Source: Polyangiaceae bacterium
GTDB taxonomy: Bacteria; Myxococcota_A; Polyangia; Nannocystales; Nannocystaceae
Reading direction: 5' to 3'
Length of the DNA stretch: 50,582 nucleotides
Assembly: GCA_026989935.1 (NCBI GenBank)
Contig: JALSIN010000362.1
Coordinates: forward strand, 1-50,582
In this document: in pieces, positions 8,384-16,277 of the stretch
Layout: every line of letters begins with the position of its first letter
Position numbering within the stretch: the stretch's first letter is position 1
Position numbers and translations under genes: made by a program
The notes under the pieces: model-generated
Told to the model about the DNA's origin: nothing
Databases searched by the model: none
Seen by the model: only the letters and a program-made list of their open reading frames with translations

Positions 8384-10021
8384 GTGAGCGACCCGTGTCC
8401 CGAGCGCCGCCCCGCGCGCCCCCTCGCACGCCTCGCGGGCGCCGTGGCGATCGTCCTGGGCGCCTGCCACGGCCCGGCGCCCCGCGGCCCCGCCCCGGAC
8501 CGGCCCGCGCCCCCGGCCGGCGCCCCCCGCACGGCCCCTCGCCTCGCGTTGCCGGCGCCGCTGCCACTGCCCGACGATCCGCCGCTGGTCGTGAGCGCGG
8601 CCTCGGTGGCGGAGATCCGCACCGACTGGGGCCGGTGGCTCCCCGACCTGCCCGAAGACGCCGAGACCGCGCGGGCCATGCTCGCCCCCCTCGGCCGCCC
8701 GGCCCTTGCGGCCGATCTGGCGCCCCACGTGGACCTGTCGCGCCCCTACGCCGTCGCATACGTGCACGACCAGTTCCTCGTCGCCGTCCCGATCCGCCGC
8801 GAGGCCGCCGACGCCGTGGCGGCACGCCTCGCCTCGCTGACCCCCGAGGGCCGGTTCGGCGCACGCAGGCTCGAACCCGCGGACGGAGACGGTGCCCGCG
8901 TGCGCGACCCCGTGCACCTGGTCTGGCTGGACACACGCAAGACGCCCACGCTGTACCTGGCCGAAACGCTGCGAGGCCTCGCCACCGGCCCGCGGCTCAC
9001 GGCGCGCTACGATCGGGCGCCCGTGTACGCCGCGTGGGACCGCTCGGCCGAGGCGCTGGTGGTCCTGCCCGAGCCGGCGCGGCCCCTCGCCGACCGCGTG
9101 GTCCTCGAGGCGAACCCGGCGGCGGGCCACCTCACGCTGCGGCTCACCGGCGTGGCGCCCGAGATCTTGCAGCCGCTCGACGCCCTGGCGCCGGCCGGCG
9201 GCCTCGGCGCCCTGCTCGGCGGCGACGCCCTCGTCTGGGGCCTGGCCGGCACCTACCGCCACGCCGACGACGTGGTGGCCCAGGTCGCGGCCGACCTGAC
9301 CGCGCGCGCATCCGGCATGAACTTCCTCGTGCGCTCCACGGCGATGGACCTGGTGCGCCGGGCCAACACGGCGCTTCGCACCTGGAACGGCCACCTCTTG
9401 TTCGGCGCCGCCCAGCCCGCCCCCCACCTGGTCGCGGGCTTCGGCACGGACGACCCGGCCCGCAGCGAGCGCGCCGTCTTGCACCTCGCGGCGGGCCTTT
9501 CCGACAACACGAGCCTGCTGCGGACGCTTGGCTTCGAGGTGCCGGGGATCCGGCTGCGCAAGCGCGTGGCCCGCGTCGGCGCCACGACGATCCACGAGAT
9601 CCTGATCTCCGACGTCCGGCGGCTCGTGGACCCTTCGGTGCGCCCGCTGCTCGACGGCGCGAACGCCCGGATCGCCGTGGCGTTTCCGCCGGACCACGGG
9701 GCGGGCCTCGCCGTGCTCGGACCGAGTCCCACGGCCCCCTTGCGCGCGCTGTTGGCCGGGCTTTCGGAGGCACCGGACCGGCCGGATCCGGACCGGATCC
9801 TCACCCTGCGCACCCGCCTCGACCCGAAGGCCCTGCGCACCGCCACCGCGGGTGACCGCCTGGACCTCGTCGGACTGCTGTCCGCCCCGACCGTCCCGGC
9901 CGCGCTGGAGGTGGCCGTGCGCCGCTCGAACACCACCGTCGAGGTGCGCGTGACGGCCCCGCCGCAACCCCGCCCGGTCAAGGCCGCCCTCCCCGCACCG
10001 GCCGGCGCGTCGAAACCGTGA
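8384..10021 (+). CDS. Large predicted lipoprotein of unknown function
   Basis: The 545-residue protein starts at GTG 8384. It has a basic N-terminus and a hydrophobic stretch ending in lipobox VLGAC, with the lipidated Cys at residue 28. A Pro/Ala-rich linker follows, then a long soluble domain of mixed alpha/beta character. I recognise no catalytic motif. Expected location is the inner or outer membrane facing the periplasm. A GTG at 8375 in the same frame is a possible alternative start. Its stop overlaps a GTG that opens the short lipoprotein remnant at 10018. The preceding membrane gene is on the same strand 216 bases upstream, a gap that holds only GC-rich sequence with short partial repeats around TCCGGACCGCT. 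Confidence 0.75.
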   Translation: MSDPCPERRPARPLARLAGAVAIVLGACHGPAPRGPAPDRPAPPAGAPRTAPRLALPAPLPLPDDPPLVVSAASVAEIRTDWGRWLPDLPEDAETARAMLAPLGRPALAADLAPHVDLSRPYAVAYVHDQFLVAVPIRREAADAVAARLASLTPEGRFGARRLEPADGDGARVRDPVHLVWLDTRKTPTLYLAETLRGLATGPRLTARYDRAPVYAAWDRSAEALVVLPEPARPLADRVVLEANPAAGHLTLRLTGVAPEILQPLDALAPAGGLGALLGGDALVWGLAGTYRHADDVVAQVAADLTARASGMNFLVRSTAMDLVRRANTALRTWNGHLLFGAAQPAPHLVAGFGTDDPARSERAVLHLAAGLSDNTSLLRTLGFEVPGIRLRKRVARVGATTIHEILISDVRRLVDPSVRPLLDGANARIAVAFPPDHGAGLAVLGPSPTAPLRALLAGLSEAPDRPDPDRILTLRTRLDPKALRTATAGDRLDLVGLLSAPTVPAALEVAVRRSNTTVEVRVTAPPQPRPVKAALPAPAGASKP

Positions 10022-10179
10022 CCGCACCCGCCTGTCCCCTCACCCTCGCGGAAGGCAACACGGGCGACCTGGGGGATCCGGCGACCCATCGCGCGACCCT
10101 ATTCGCGTCGCACCTCGAAGATTGTGGGGTACCCTACGGAAGCTACATCTTCAAATGGGTCGTCCAGGCGTTGCCGTGA
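10018..10179 (+). pseudogene. C-terminal remnant of a lipoprotein related to 12627-13580
   Basis: The 53-codon frame has TLAEGNTGDLGDPATHRATL and ends WVVQALP. The intact lipoprotein at 12627-13580 ends with TLSQGNSGDIGDPATHRAFL and WAVQILP at the same spacing. Only this last fifth survives. There is no signal peptide or linker. The GTG at 10018 overlaps the previous stop and may be accidental. Base composition is less GC-rich than the neighbouring genes, as expected of decaying sequence. It could alternatively be a short expressed peptide, which I think less likely. Confidence 0.7.
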
Positions 10180-10243
10180 GGACGGCCGGCGTCACGCCGC
10201 CCGCCTCGGGGCCGCCGGATTGGCGCCGGAGGAATGCCCACAC

Positions 10244-10271
10244 CTTTACATGAAATAATTTTCATGTAAAG
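10244..10271. promoter_or_regulatory. AT-rich perfect palindrome upstream of nhaA (probable operator)
   Basis: CTTTACATGAAA, a TAAT spacer and TTTCATGTAAAG form a perfect 12-base inverted repeat, 34 bases before the nhaA ATG. It is conspicuously AT-rich against its surroundings. TTTACA at 10245 with TAAAGA 16 bases later could be the promoter, placing the palindrome across it. A related sequence lies in the divergent promoter at 37064-37089. Confidence 0.7.
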
Positions 10272-10305
10272 ATGGTCTAGCGCGATCGCATTGCGCCCCC
10301 GACCG

Positions 10306-11670
10306 ATGCCCACCGACCCTTCGGCCTCCGCCTCCTCGTCGATGCCCCCCGAGCCGGCGTGGTTCGTGCCCCTGCGGCGCTTCGCCCGGCACGAGCTGTC
10401 CGGCGCGGGGGTGCTCCTGCTGGCCACGGTGGCCGGACTCGTGTGGGCGAACTCGCCGTGGTCCGCGAGCTACCAGGCGTGGCTGCACCTCGAGGTGACG
10501 GCGGGCGTGGGTCCCCTCGTGCTGCGCAAGTCCCTGCTGCACTTTGTCAACGACGGGCTGATGGGGCTGTTCTTCTTCGTGGTGGGCCTCGAGATCAAGC
10601 GCGAGGTCCTCGTGGGGGAGCTGGCCAGCGCCCGCAAGGCGGCGTTGCCGGCGCTGGCGGCGGTCGGCGGGATGGTGGTCCCCGCCCTCGTGTACCTGGC
10701 GATCAACCCATCCGGACCCGCGCGCGCCGGCTGGGGGGTTCCCATGGCCACGGACATCGCGTTCGCGTTGGGGGTGCTGGCCGTGCTGGGCCGCCGCGTC
10801 CCGCCCGGTCTCAAGGTCCTGCTGACCGCCCTGGCCATCGTGGACGACATCGGCGCCGTCCTGGTCATCGCGGTGTTCTACACGGAGCAGATCGCCGTGG
10901 GGTCGTTGCTGTTCGGGCTCGTAGGGGTCGTCGTGGCGCTGGGCATGAGCCGGGCCGGGGTGCGAAGCGCCGTGGCCTACTTCCTGGTGGGCACCGTCGT
11001 CTGGCTGGCGTTTCTAAAGTCCGGCGTACACGCGACCCTGGCGGCGCTGCTGATGGCGTTCACGATCCCCGCCCGCACCCGCGTCGAGGGGCGCAAGGTG
11101 GTCGCCCGCCTGCGTGCCGCCGCCGACCGGCTCGAGCGCGTGGGGGTCCCGAAGGGCCTCGGTCTCAACACCCACCCCCAACAGGACGTCCTCGACGACG
11201 TGGCCGATCTACACGAGGCGGCGACCGCGCCCCTGCAGGAGCTCGAGCACGCCCTCGTCCCGGTGGTCACCTTCCTGGTGCTGCCCCTGTTCGCCCTGGC
11301 GAACGCCGGGGTCTCCCTGGGCGGCGGCGAGGCGGCGGGCGGCCTCGGGGGCGCGGGCCTGGGGATCGTGCTCGGCCTGGTGGCCGGCAAGCCGCTGGGG
11401 ATCGCCGGCATGGCGGTGCTGGCGGTGCGCGCCAAGGTGGCGGACCTGCCCCCGGGCGTGACGGGGCGGCACCTGGTCGGCGTCGGCCTTCTGGGCGGCA
11501 TCGGGTTCACGATGGCCCTGTTCATCGCGGGCCTGGCGTTTCCCGACCCGGCCCGGCTCGCCTCCGCGAAGGTGGCGATTCTCCTCGCCTCGGCCCTGGC
11601 GGCAGCCCTCGCCCTGGCCGTCCTTTGGCGCACCGGGCCGGCACCAACCGACCCGCCGCGGACCCCGTAA
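10306..11670 (+). CDS. nhaA: Na+/H+ antiporter NhaA
   Basis: NhaA exchanges two external protons for one cytoplasmic Na+ or Li+ in the inner membrane, for pH and salt homeostasis. The 454-residue protein has about 12 hydrophobic segments. Visible signatures are DGLMGLFFFVVGLEIKRE at about 83-100, MATDIAFA at 147-154 (Asp150 matches the E. coli Asp133 region), the ion-binding pair VDDIGA with Asp180-Asp181, AGKPLGI carrying the conserved Lys, and GIGFTMALFIAGLAF near the C-terminus. Length fits the longer NhaA class. Start is ATG 10306; an in-frame TTG at 10291 is less likely. It faces the MGMT gene tail to tail. The palindrome at 10244-10271 is the probable control site. Confidence 0.96.
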   Translation: MPTDPSASASSSMPPEPAWFVPLRRFARHELSGAGVLLLATVAGLVWANSPWSASYQAWLHLEVTAGVGPLVLRKSLLHFVNDGLMGLFFFVVGLEIKREVLVGELASARKAALPALAAVGGMVVPALVYLAINPSGPARAGWGVPMATDIAFALGVLAVLGRRVPPGLKVLLTALAIVDDIGAVLVIAVFYTEQIAVGSLLFGLVGVVVALGMSRAGVRSAVAYFLVGTVVWLAFLKSGVHATLAALLMAFTIPARTRVEGRKVVARLRAAADRLERVGVPKGLGLNTHPQQDVLDDVADLHEAATAPLQELEHALVPVVTFLVLPLFALANAGVSLGGGEAAGGLGGAGLGIVLGLVAGKPLGIAGMAVLAVRAKVADLPPGVTGRHLVGVGLLGGIGFTMALFIAGLAFPDPARLASAKVAILLASALAAALALAVLWRTGPAPTDPPRTP

Positions 11671-11712
11671 GCCCCCGCGTGCCCACGAAGCGGCGGACGA
11701 CGGCATGAAGCG

Positions 11713-12225
11713 TCATGGGACCCACGCGACGCCCTCGTGGATCAGAAGACGCGCCTTGAGGGCGACGCCGCCGGTGAAGCCGCCCAGCCGGCGGCCCGCG
11801 GCCACCACCCGGTGGCACGGCAGGACCAGGGGCACGGGGTTCTTGCCGTTGGCGGCCCCCACGGCCCGCACGGCCCGCGGCCGGCCGATCGCCCGCGCCT
11901 GATCGCCATAGGTCCAGGTGGAGCCGTAGGGGATCCGGGCGAGCACCCGCCACGCCGCCCGCTGGAAGGGCGTCCCGAGCAGCCGCACGGGCAGGTCGAG
12001 CGACACGCGCACCCCGGCGAGGTAGGCCCGCAGCCGCTCGACGTGCGCCGGGACCCCACGGCCGGCCAGGAGCCGGGCGCCGTGCCGCCGCGCATAGGCC
12101 TCCGCGACCGCCTCGTCCCCCCCCAGCACGATCCGCACGATCCGATCGGCCTCGTCCCAGACCACCACCAGATCCACGATCGTCCCCGAGATCGGGCACA
12201 CCTGCCAGGACGGCGCGGTCCCCAT
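11713..12225 (-). CDS. ogt: Methylated-DNA--[protein]-cysteine methyltransferase
   Basis: This is a suicide repair protein that moves the alkyl group from O6-alkylguanine in DNA to its own cysteine. The 170-residue protein has the catalytic PCHRVV motif near 132-137, the preceding GTPFQRAAWRVL helix, the NG-containing turn (AANGKNPVPL) and a C-terminal GFTGG loop, all standard for the family. Length fits Ogt-type proteins without the Ada regulatory domain. Start is ATG 12225; longer upstream frames are read-through in GC-rich sequence. It converges on nhaA with 42 bases between stops. Confidence 0.95.
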   Translation of the reverse strand: MGTAPSWQVCPISGTIVDLVVVWDEADRIVRIVLGGDEAVAEAYARRHGARLLAGRGVPAHVERLRAYLAGVRVSLDLPVRLLGTPFQRAAWRVLARIPYGSTWTYGDQARAIGRPRAVRAVGAANGKNPVPLVLPCHRVVAAGRRLGGFTGGVALKARLLIHEGVAWVP

Positions 12226-12626
12226 ACGCCCAGCCTGCCTGCACCTCGCCGCGAAGCGCAACCCTGCCGCCGCACCGCGACGCAAACGGGCCCGCCCCCC
12301 ATCCCCGACACCCTGCAACCGGATCCCCCCGTGCCGCCACGGTGCTCGACGGAGCCGGTCGCCACCCCATCCGGCCCACCGAACCCCGGCCGTGGCAGTC
12401 CGTGACAGGGGCGCAGCGCACCACGTTGCGCCGTGCAACACTTGGGGCCCTGCGACGAGACGGGCACACGACCGAGTAGGGATGGGAACAATCTTGGGTT
12501 TGTCCGAACTACGCGGTTGGCCTCGCCGTTGCATGAGGCTGCCTGCGAACCCAGCGCCTCGGCGCGCGAATCCATCAACCCATACCAACCCATACCAACC
12601 CATCCACTACCATCGTTCGAGGTTCC
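12226..12626. other. Divergent intergenic region with short tandem repeat
   Basis: No gene is supported in these 401 bases between the MGMT gene and the lipoprotein. They contain a small hairpin, GTTGC-5-GCAAC, at 12425-12439. Three direct copies of AACCCATACC-like 10-mers lie at 12577-12605, close to the lipoprotein start. The right half is less GC-rich than average, consistent with promoter sequence, but I see no convincing -35/-10 pair. Confidence 0.6.
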
Positions 12627-13580
12627 ATGAAACTGGAAAGGCATCACCGGATCATCGACCCCCTGCACCCCCTTCGCTTGGCGCCATCCCGAGGCGGCGC
12701 GCACCGGTTCCGCCCCGCGCTGTGGGCCCTTTGCACCCTGGTCGCCGCCTGTGTCCCGGCCTCCTCGGTGGAGGAGAGCACCGGAACGTCCCAGGGCAGC
12801 GGGGACACCGGGGGCGACACGGACGGCTCGGCCACCGACGGCAGCACCGGCGGCAACGACGGATCGAGCACCGGCGGCGGCAACGGGGACTTCGACATGT
12901 GCCCCATGCCCGTGGGCGACCTTTCGGCCCCCATCGAGGGCATGTTCGACGTCCGCGAAACGGGCGGCGGATCGATCGTGAACCTGGGCTCCTTCGATAT
13001 GCCCATGCGGGCCTCGTGCGTGGTCACGACGAACGACCACCAGGCCGGGCGTACCGACCTTGCGGCCGACTGCGTGCTGCAGGCGGGCGACCCCGCCACG
13101 GCGGTCACGATCACCATCGAGCACGACGGGCACGAGGCGTTGCCCCTCGCCCCCGGCGATGCGTTCGATCTCGCCTGGTCCTATACAGCCCCCGACTTCG
13201 ATCAAGGGGCCCTCGTGGCCGCCATCTACGACCAGGTGCAGGGCACCGAGCGCCTCCTGTGGGCCGGGGCCGAGACCAACGGTGATTGGGCCCCGGTCAC
13301 CGGGCCACTGACCCTCGACGGCAGCCCGTGGACCTCGGAGCCCTGCGCCCACGAGACGCTCGACCCGGGCGGGGACATCTGCGAAGTAAGCTACTTCCCC
13401 ATCGAGTTCTCCCTCGACGGCGCCTCCGTCACGCTTTCGCAGGGCAACAGCGGGGACATCGGAGACCCCGCCACCCATCGGGCGTTCTTGTTCCGGGCCG
13501 AAGAGGTCGCCTATTGTCCACCCGTTGGCACCGACGCGCCCACCACGGCCTTCGACTGGGCGGTGCAGATCCTCCCGTAA
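12627..13580 (+). CDS. Predicted lipoprotein with Gly/Ser/Thr/Asp linker
   Basis: The 317-residue protein has a long basic N-terminus, a hydrophobic segment and lipobox LVAAC with Cys42. Residues about 48-90 are Gly, Ser, Thr and Asp with repeats such as GDTGGD and DGSTGG, a linker style common in Nannocystaceae surface lipoproteins. The remaining 225 residues form a Cys-containing beta-rich domain that ends WAVQILP. Function is unknown; the protein is probably exposed at the cell surface. ATG 12627 is preceded by GAGG at suitable spacing. A decayed relative of the C-terminus lies at 10018-10179, indicating at least two copies locally in the past. A hairpin follows at 13611. Confidence 0.85.
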   Translation: MKLERHHRIIDPLHPLRLAPSRGGAHRFRPALWALCTLVAACVPASSVEESTGTSQGSGDTGGDTDGSATDGSTGGNDGSSTGGGNGDFDMCPMPVGDLSAPIEGMFDVRETGGGSIVNLGSFDMPMRASCVVTTNDHQAGRTDLAADCVLQAGDPATAVTITIEHDGHEALPLAPGDAFDLAWSYTAPDFDQGALVAAIYDQVQGTERLLWAGAETNGDWAPVTGPLTLDGSPWTSEPCAHETLDPGGDICEVSYFPIEFSLDGASVTLSQGNSGDIGDPATHRAFLFRAEEVAYCPPVGTDAPTTAFDWAVQILP

Positions 13581-13610
13581 CCCCTACGGCCGCCCTCGCG
13601 CGGGCGGCGG

Positions 13611-13669
13611 GCGGGCCGCAAACCCGGGCGGGCGTAGCTTCGGCCCTCGCCTCGGGTTCTGCGGCCCGC
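13611..13669. terminator. Hairpin between convergent genes
   Basis: GCGGGCCGCAAACCCG (13611-13626) pairs with CGGGTTCTGCGGCCCGC (13653-13669) with one inserted base, a very stable stem. It sits between the converging lipoprotein genes ending at 13580 and 13692, so it probably terminates both. No clear U tract is present. Confidence 0.55.
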
Positions 13670-13691
13670 GCGCCCGCCCCGTGGGGCCCCC

Positions 13692-14543
13692 TCACGGGCG
13701 CCGGGCCGACGACGGCAGCTCGAACAGCCCCGACGGGGGCCGCAGGTTCGCAAGCGCGACGCGGGCGAGTACGCCGGGGTCCGCGTCCGCCAGGCGGTCG
13801 AGGATCTCGGCGGCGGGACGGGCGGCCAGGTCGGCGAAGTCCTCGGAGGGCGGCGCGTCGTCGGGGATCGGGGGCAGGTCGAAGGCCCCGTCGGCGAGGG
13901 CGGGGGCCCGGTCGATCCGAACGGCCTCGGCGGACACCAGCGGGCCGCGGTAGCGCAGCGCAAGGCCCGCCTCCTCCCACAGGCACAGCGACTGGGCCGC
14001 CACCCGCAGGGCGAGACAGTCCAGCCCGGCGACCGTCTTGCGGTTGCCGCGGTGCTCGGCGCGGGCGGCGGCCACCTGCTCGTGGAAGCGCCGCACCGCC
14101 TCGGCGATCCGGCGGCGCTCGGTGGCGGGGGCGGCGGCGTAGGCCTCGGCCCAGGCCGCAAACGGCAGGCGGCGGGCGAACGTGGCGCCGTCGGAGGTGG
14201 TGGTCACGATCCCCGCCGGACCGACGATGGTGGTGGCCGTGCGCACCAGCGGCGCCCCCCCGTCGAGGGGCACCCGCACGGTCCAGTTCTCGCGCGCGTG
14301 GATCCCCGGCCGGGTCATGATCTCGAGCGTTCCTTCGATCCCGGCCGGACCCTCCAGCCGGTAGACCACCAGAAGGGGCCCACCCGTGCCGGGCACGAGC
14401 GCGCGCAGGAAGCCGGCCGGGTCCGCCGGCACCACCGGCGCCGGGGCCGGGGCGGGGGCGGACGCCGGCGGCGGCGGCGGCTCGCTCCCGCAGGCCGCGG
14501 CGAGGAGGGCGGCGACGGCGAGCGGGGGCCGGAGCACGGTCAC
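13692..14543 (-). CDS. Predicted lipoprotein, unknown function
   Basis: The 283-residue protein starts at GTG 14543, overlapping the stop of the NtrC-type regulator gene as GTGA. It has a short signal with lipobox LAAAC (Cys18) and a Pro/Ala linker at about 22-38. A soluble domain follows with a predicted beta-rich first half (a run of strands around LLVVYRLEGPAG) and a helical second half. I see no enzyme motif. Being translated from the regulator's message, it may take part in the signal that the regulator answers, for example as a periplasmic sensor, but this is only context. Confidence 0.78.
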   Translation of the reverse strand: MTVLRPPLAVAALLAAACGSEPPPPPASAPAPAPAPVVPADPAGFLRALVPGTGGPLLVVYRLEGPAGIEGTLEIMTRPGIHARENWTVRVPLDGGAPLVRTATTIVGPAGIVTTTSDGATFARRLPFAAWAEAYAAAPATERRRIAEAVRRFHEQVAAARAEHRGNRKTVAGLDCLALRVAAQSLCLWEEAGLALRYRGPLVSAEAVRIDRAPALADGAFDLPPIPDDAPPSEDFADLAARPAAEILDRLADADPGVLARVALANLRPPSGLFELPSSARRP

Positions 14544-15937
14544 CCGGCCCCCCGTTGGATCCCGAGGCTGCGCATCTTCTTGTGCAGGTGGCTGCGTTCT
14601 ACCCCGAGCGACTCCGCCGTCCGAGAAACGTTCCAATCGAACCGCGCGAGGCGGTCGAGGATGAGGGCACGCTCCATGCGCTCACGGGCCTCACGCAGGG
14701 AGAGGGTGGGGTCGAGCGCCGCCGGATCGAGCGCCGCCGCCTCGACCGCCGGCGCCCCCCGGACCTCCGGCGGCACGTCGTCCGCCTCGATGGCGTCCCC
14801 GGACAGGATCACCATGCGCTCGACGACGTTGCGAAGCTCCCGCACGTTACCCGGCCAGTCGTAGCGTTCGAGCAGGGCGAGGGCCTCGGGCGCGATGGGC
14901 TTGGGCGCCATGCCGTTGTCGAAGGCCACCTGGTCGATGAAGTGGCGCACGAGCACGGGAATGTCCTCGCGGCGGCTGCGAAGCGGCGGCACCTCCACGG
15001 GCACGACGGCCAGGCGGAAGTACAGGTCCTCCCGAAACGCGCCTTCGCGCACGAGGGCCTTGAGGTCCCGGTGCGTGGCGGCCAGCACGCGCACGTCCAC
15101 GCGGATCGGGCGGCGTCCGCCCACGCGCAGGATCTCGCCGCTTTGCAGCACGCGCAGCACCTTCGCCTGGGCGTCCGGTGCCATGTCGCCCACCTCGTCG
15201 AGGAGCAGCGTGCCCCCGTCGGCCACCTCGAACAGCCCCTTCTTCTGCGCGACCGCCCCGGTGAAGGCGCCCTTTTCGTGGCCGAACAGCTCGCTTTCGA
15301 TGAGGTTCGGGGCGATCGCGGCGCAATTGACCTTGACGAAGGGCTGCTCGCAGCGCTGGCTCGACTCGTGGATCGCCCGGGCGACCAGCTCCTTGCCGCT
15401 GCCGCTTTCGCCCACGATGAGCACTCTCGCCTGGGTGGGGCCGACCTTGCCGATCTGGTCGAGCAGGCCGCGAAGCGCCGCGCTCTCGCCCACCAGCGAC
15501 CGCCGCACCCGGGCGCGCAGGCGCCGGATCTCGCGCTCGGCGGCGTACTGCCGCAGGGCGTTGCGTACGCTGACGAGCACCCGCGCACGGTCCAGGGGTT
15601 TTTCGAAGAAGTCGAAGGAGCCCAGGTGCGTGGCGCGGACGGCCTCCTCGAGGGAGGCGTGGCCGGAGATCATGATGACCGGACACGGCAGCCCGCCGTC
15701 GGGGGCCGCCATCTTCTGCATGGCCGAGATCCCGTCCATGCCGGGCAGGCGCACGTCCATGACGATCGTCTCGATGGGCGGCGCCTCGCGCAGCCGGGCG
15801 AGCGCGGCCTCGGCGGTGGCGGCCTCCTCCACCTCGACCCCCTCCCCCTCCAGCAGCATGCGAAGGGCCCGGCGGATGTTGCGCTCGTCGTCCACCACGA
15901 GCACGCGGCCGGCAAACTCGGGGTCGTCGGGCGGCAC
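14540..15937 (-). CDS. NtrC-family sigma-54-dependent response regulator
   Basis: The 465-residue regulator has three parts. A receiver domain (about 10-125) carries acidic DDE at 16-18, phospho-acceptor Asp61 in VMDVRLPG and Lys113. An AAA+ domain has Walker A GESGSGKE at 176-183, the sigma-54 contact loop GAFTGA at 223-228 and Walker B LLLDEVGD at 245-252. A Fis-type helix-turn-helix lies at about 425-460. All key residues are present, so it should activate sigma-54 promoters when phosphorylated. No histidine kinase gene is adjacent, so it is an orphan here. GTG 15937 is chosen because the receiver domain begins just after it. The downstream lipoprotein gene overlaps its stop. Sequence before the start is non-coding for 340 bases. 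Confidence 0.95.
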   Translation of the reverse strand: MPPDDPEFAGRVLVVDDERNIRRALRMLLEGEGVEVEEAATAEAALARLREAPPIETIVMDVRLPGMDGISAMQKMAAPDGGLPCPVIMISGHASLEEAVRATHLGSFDFFEKPLDRARVLVSVRNALRQYAAEREIRRLRARVRRSLVGESAALRGLLDQIGKVGPTQARVLIVGESGSGKELVARAIHESSQRCEQPFVKVNCAAIAPNLIESELFGHEKGAFTGAVAQKKGLFEVADGGTLLLDEVGDMAPDAQAKVLRVLQSGEILRVGGRRPIRVDVRVLAATHRDLKALVREGAFREDLYFRLAVVPVEVPPLRSRREDIPVLVRHFIDQVAFDNGMAPKPIAPEALALLERYDWPGNVRELRNVVERMVILSGDAIEADDVPPEVRGAPAVEAAALDPAALDPTLSLREARERMERALILDRLARFDWNVSRTAESLGVERSHLHKKMRSLGIQRGAG

Positions 15938-16277
15938 GGCCCGCAGCTTACGCGCCCGGTCCGCCCGAAACGAGCCCGGCCCCCGGCCTCCCGAGGGCGA
16001 CACCGGGGCGGCCGGAGCGCCGCACGCCGCGCCGGGCCCCGGCACCGGCGGTCGTCCTTCGTGGCGGCCGCAGCCCCTGCACGCACGGCGTGGGCGCACC
16101 CGCCCGTCGCCGCCCGTACCGGCCGATCCGCGCACGCATGCATGCACGGCTCGGGCCCCGACGCGGGCGCGACGCCGCCGCCCGGGCGACGGGGGGAGAA
16201 CCGGACGGGGACGCCGGCCACTCCCCTGCCGCGTCGTCCGGGCGACGACGCCCACGAGCCGCCTGCGACCAGGTGTC
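15938..16277. other. Gene-free GC-rich spacer
   Basis: I see no gene, clear promoter or terminator between hisS and the response regulator. The only notable sequence is GCACGCATGCATGCACGG around 16131-16148, a short self-complementary stretch. Confidence 0.5.

Noticed and set aside
5216-10027. The upstream part of a 2183-codon minus-strand frame continuing past the second dynamin gene
   Set aside because: Only the part after GTG 5215 looks like protein. The rest is antisense to the 6275 and 8384 genes and overlaps the M48-like gene in another frame.
12226-12603. N-terminal extension of the MGMT gene to 12603
   Set aside because: The added sequence is not protein-like and would cover the lipoprotein promoter region; ATG 12225 gives the family length.
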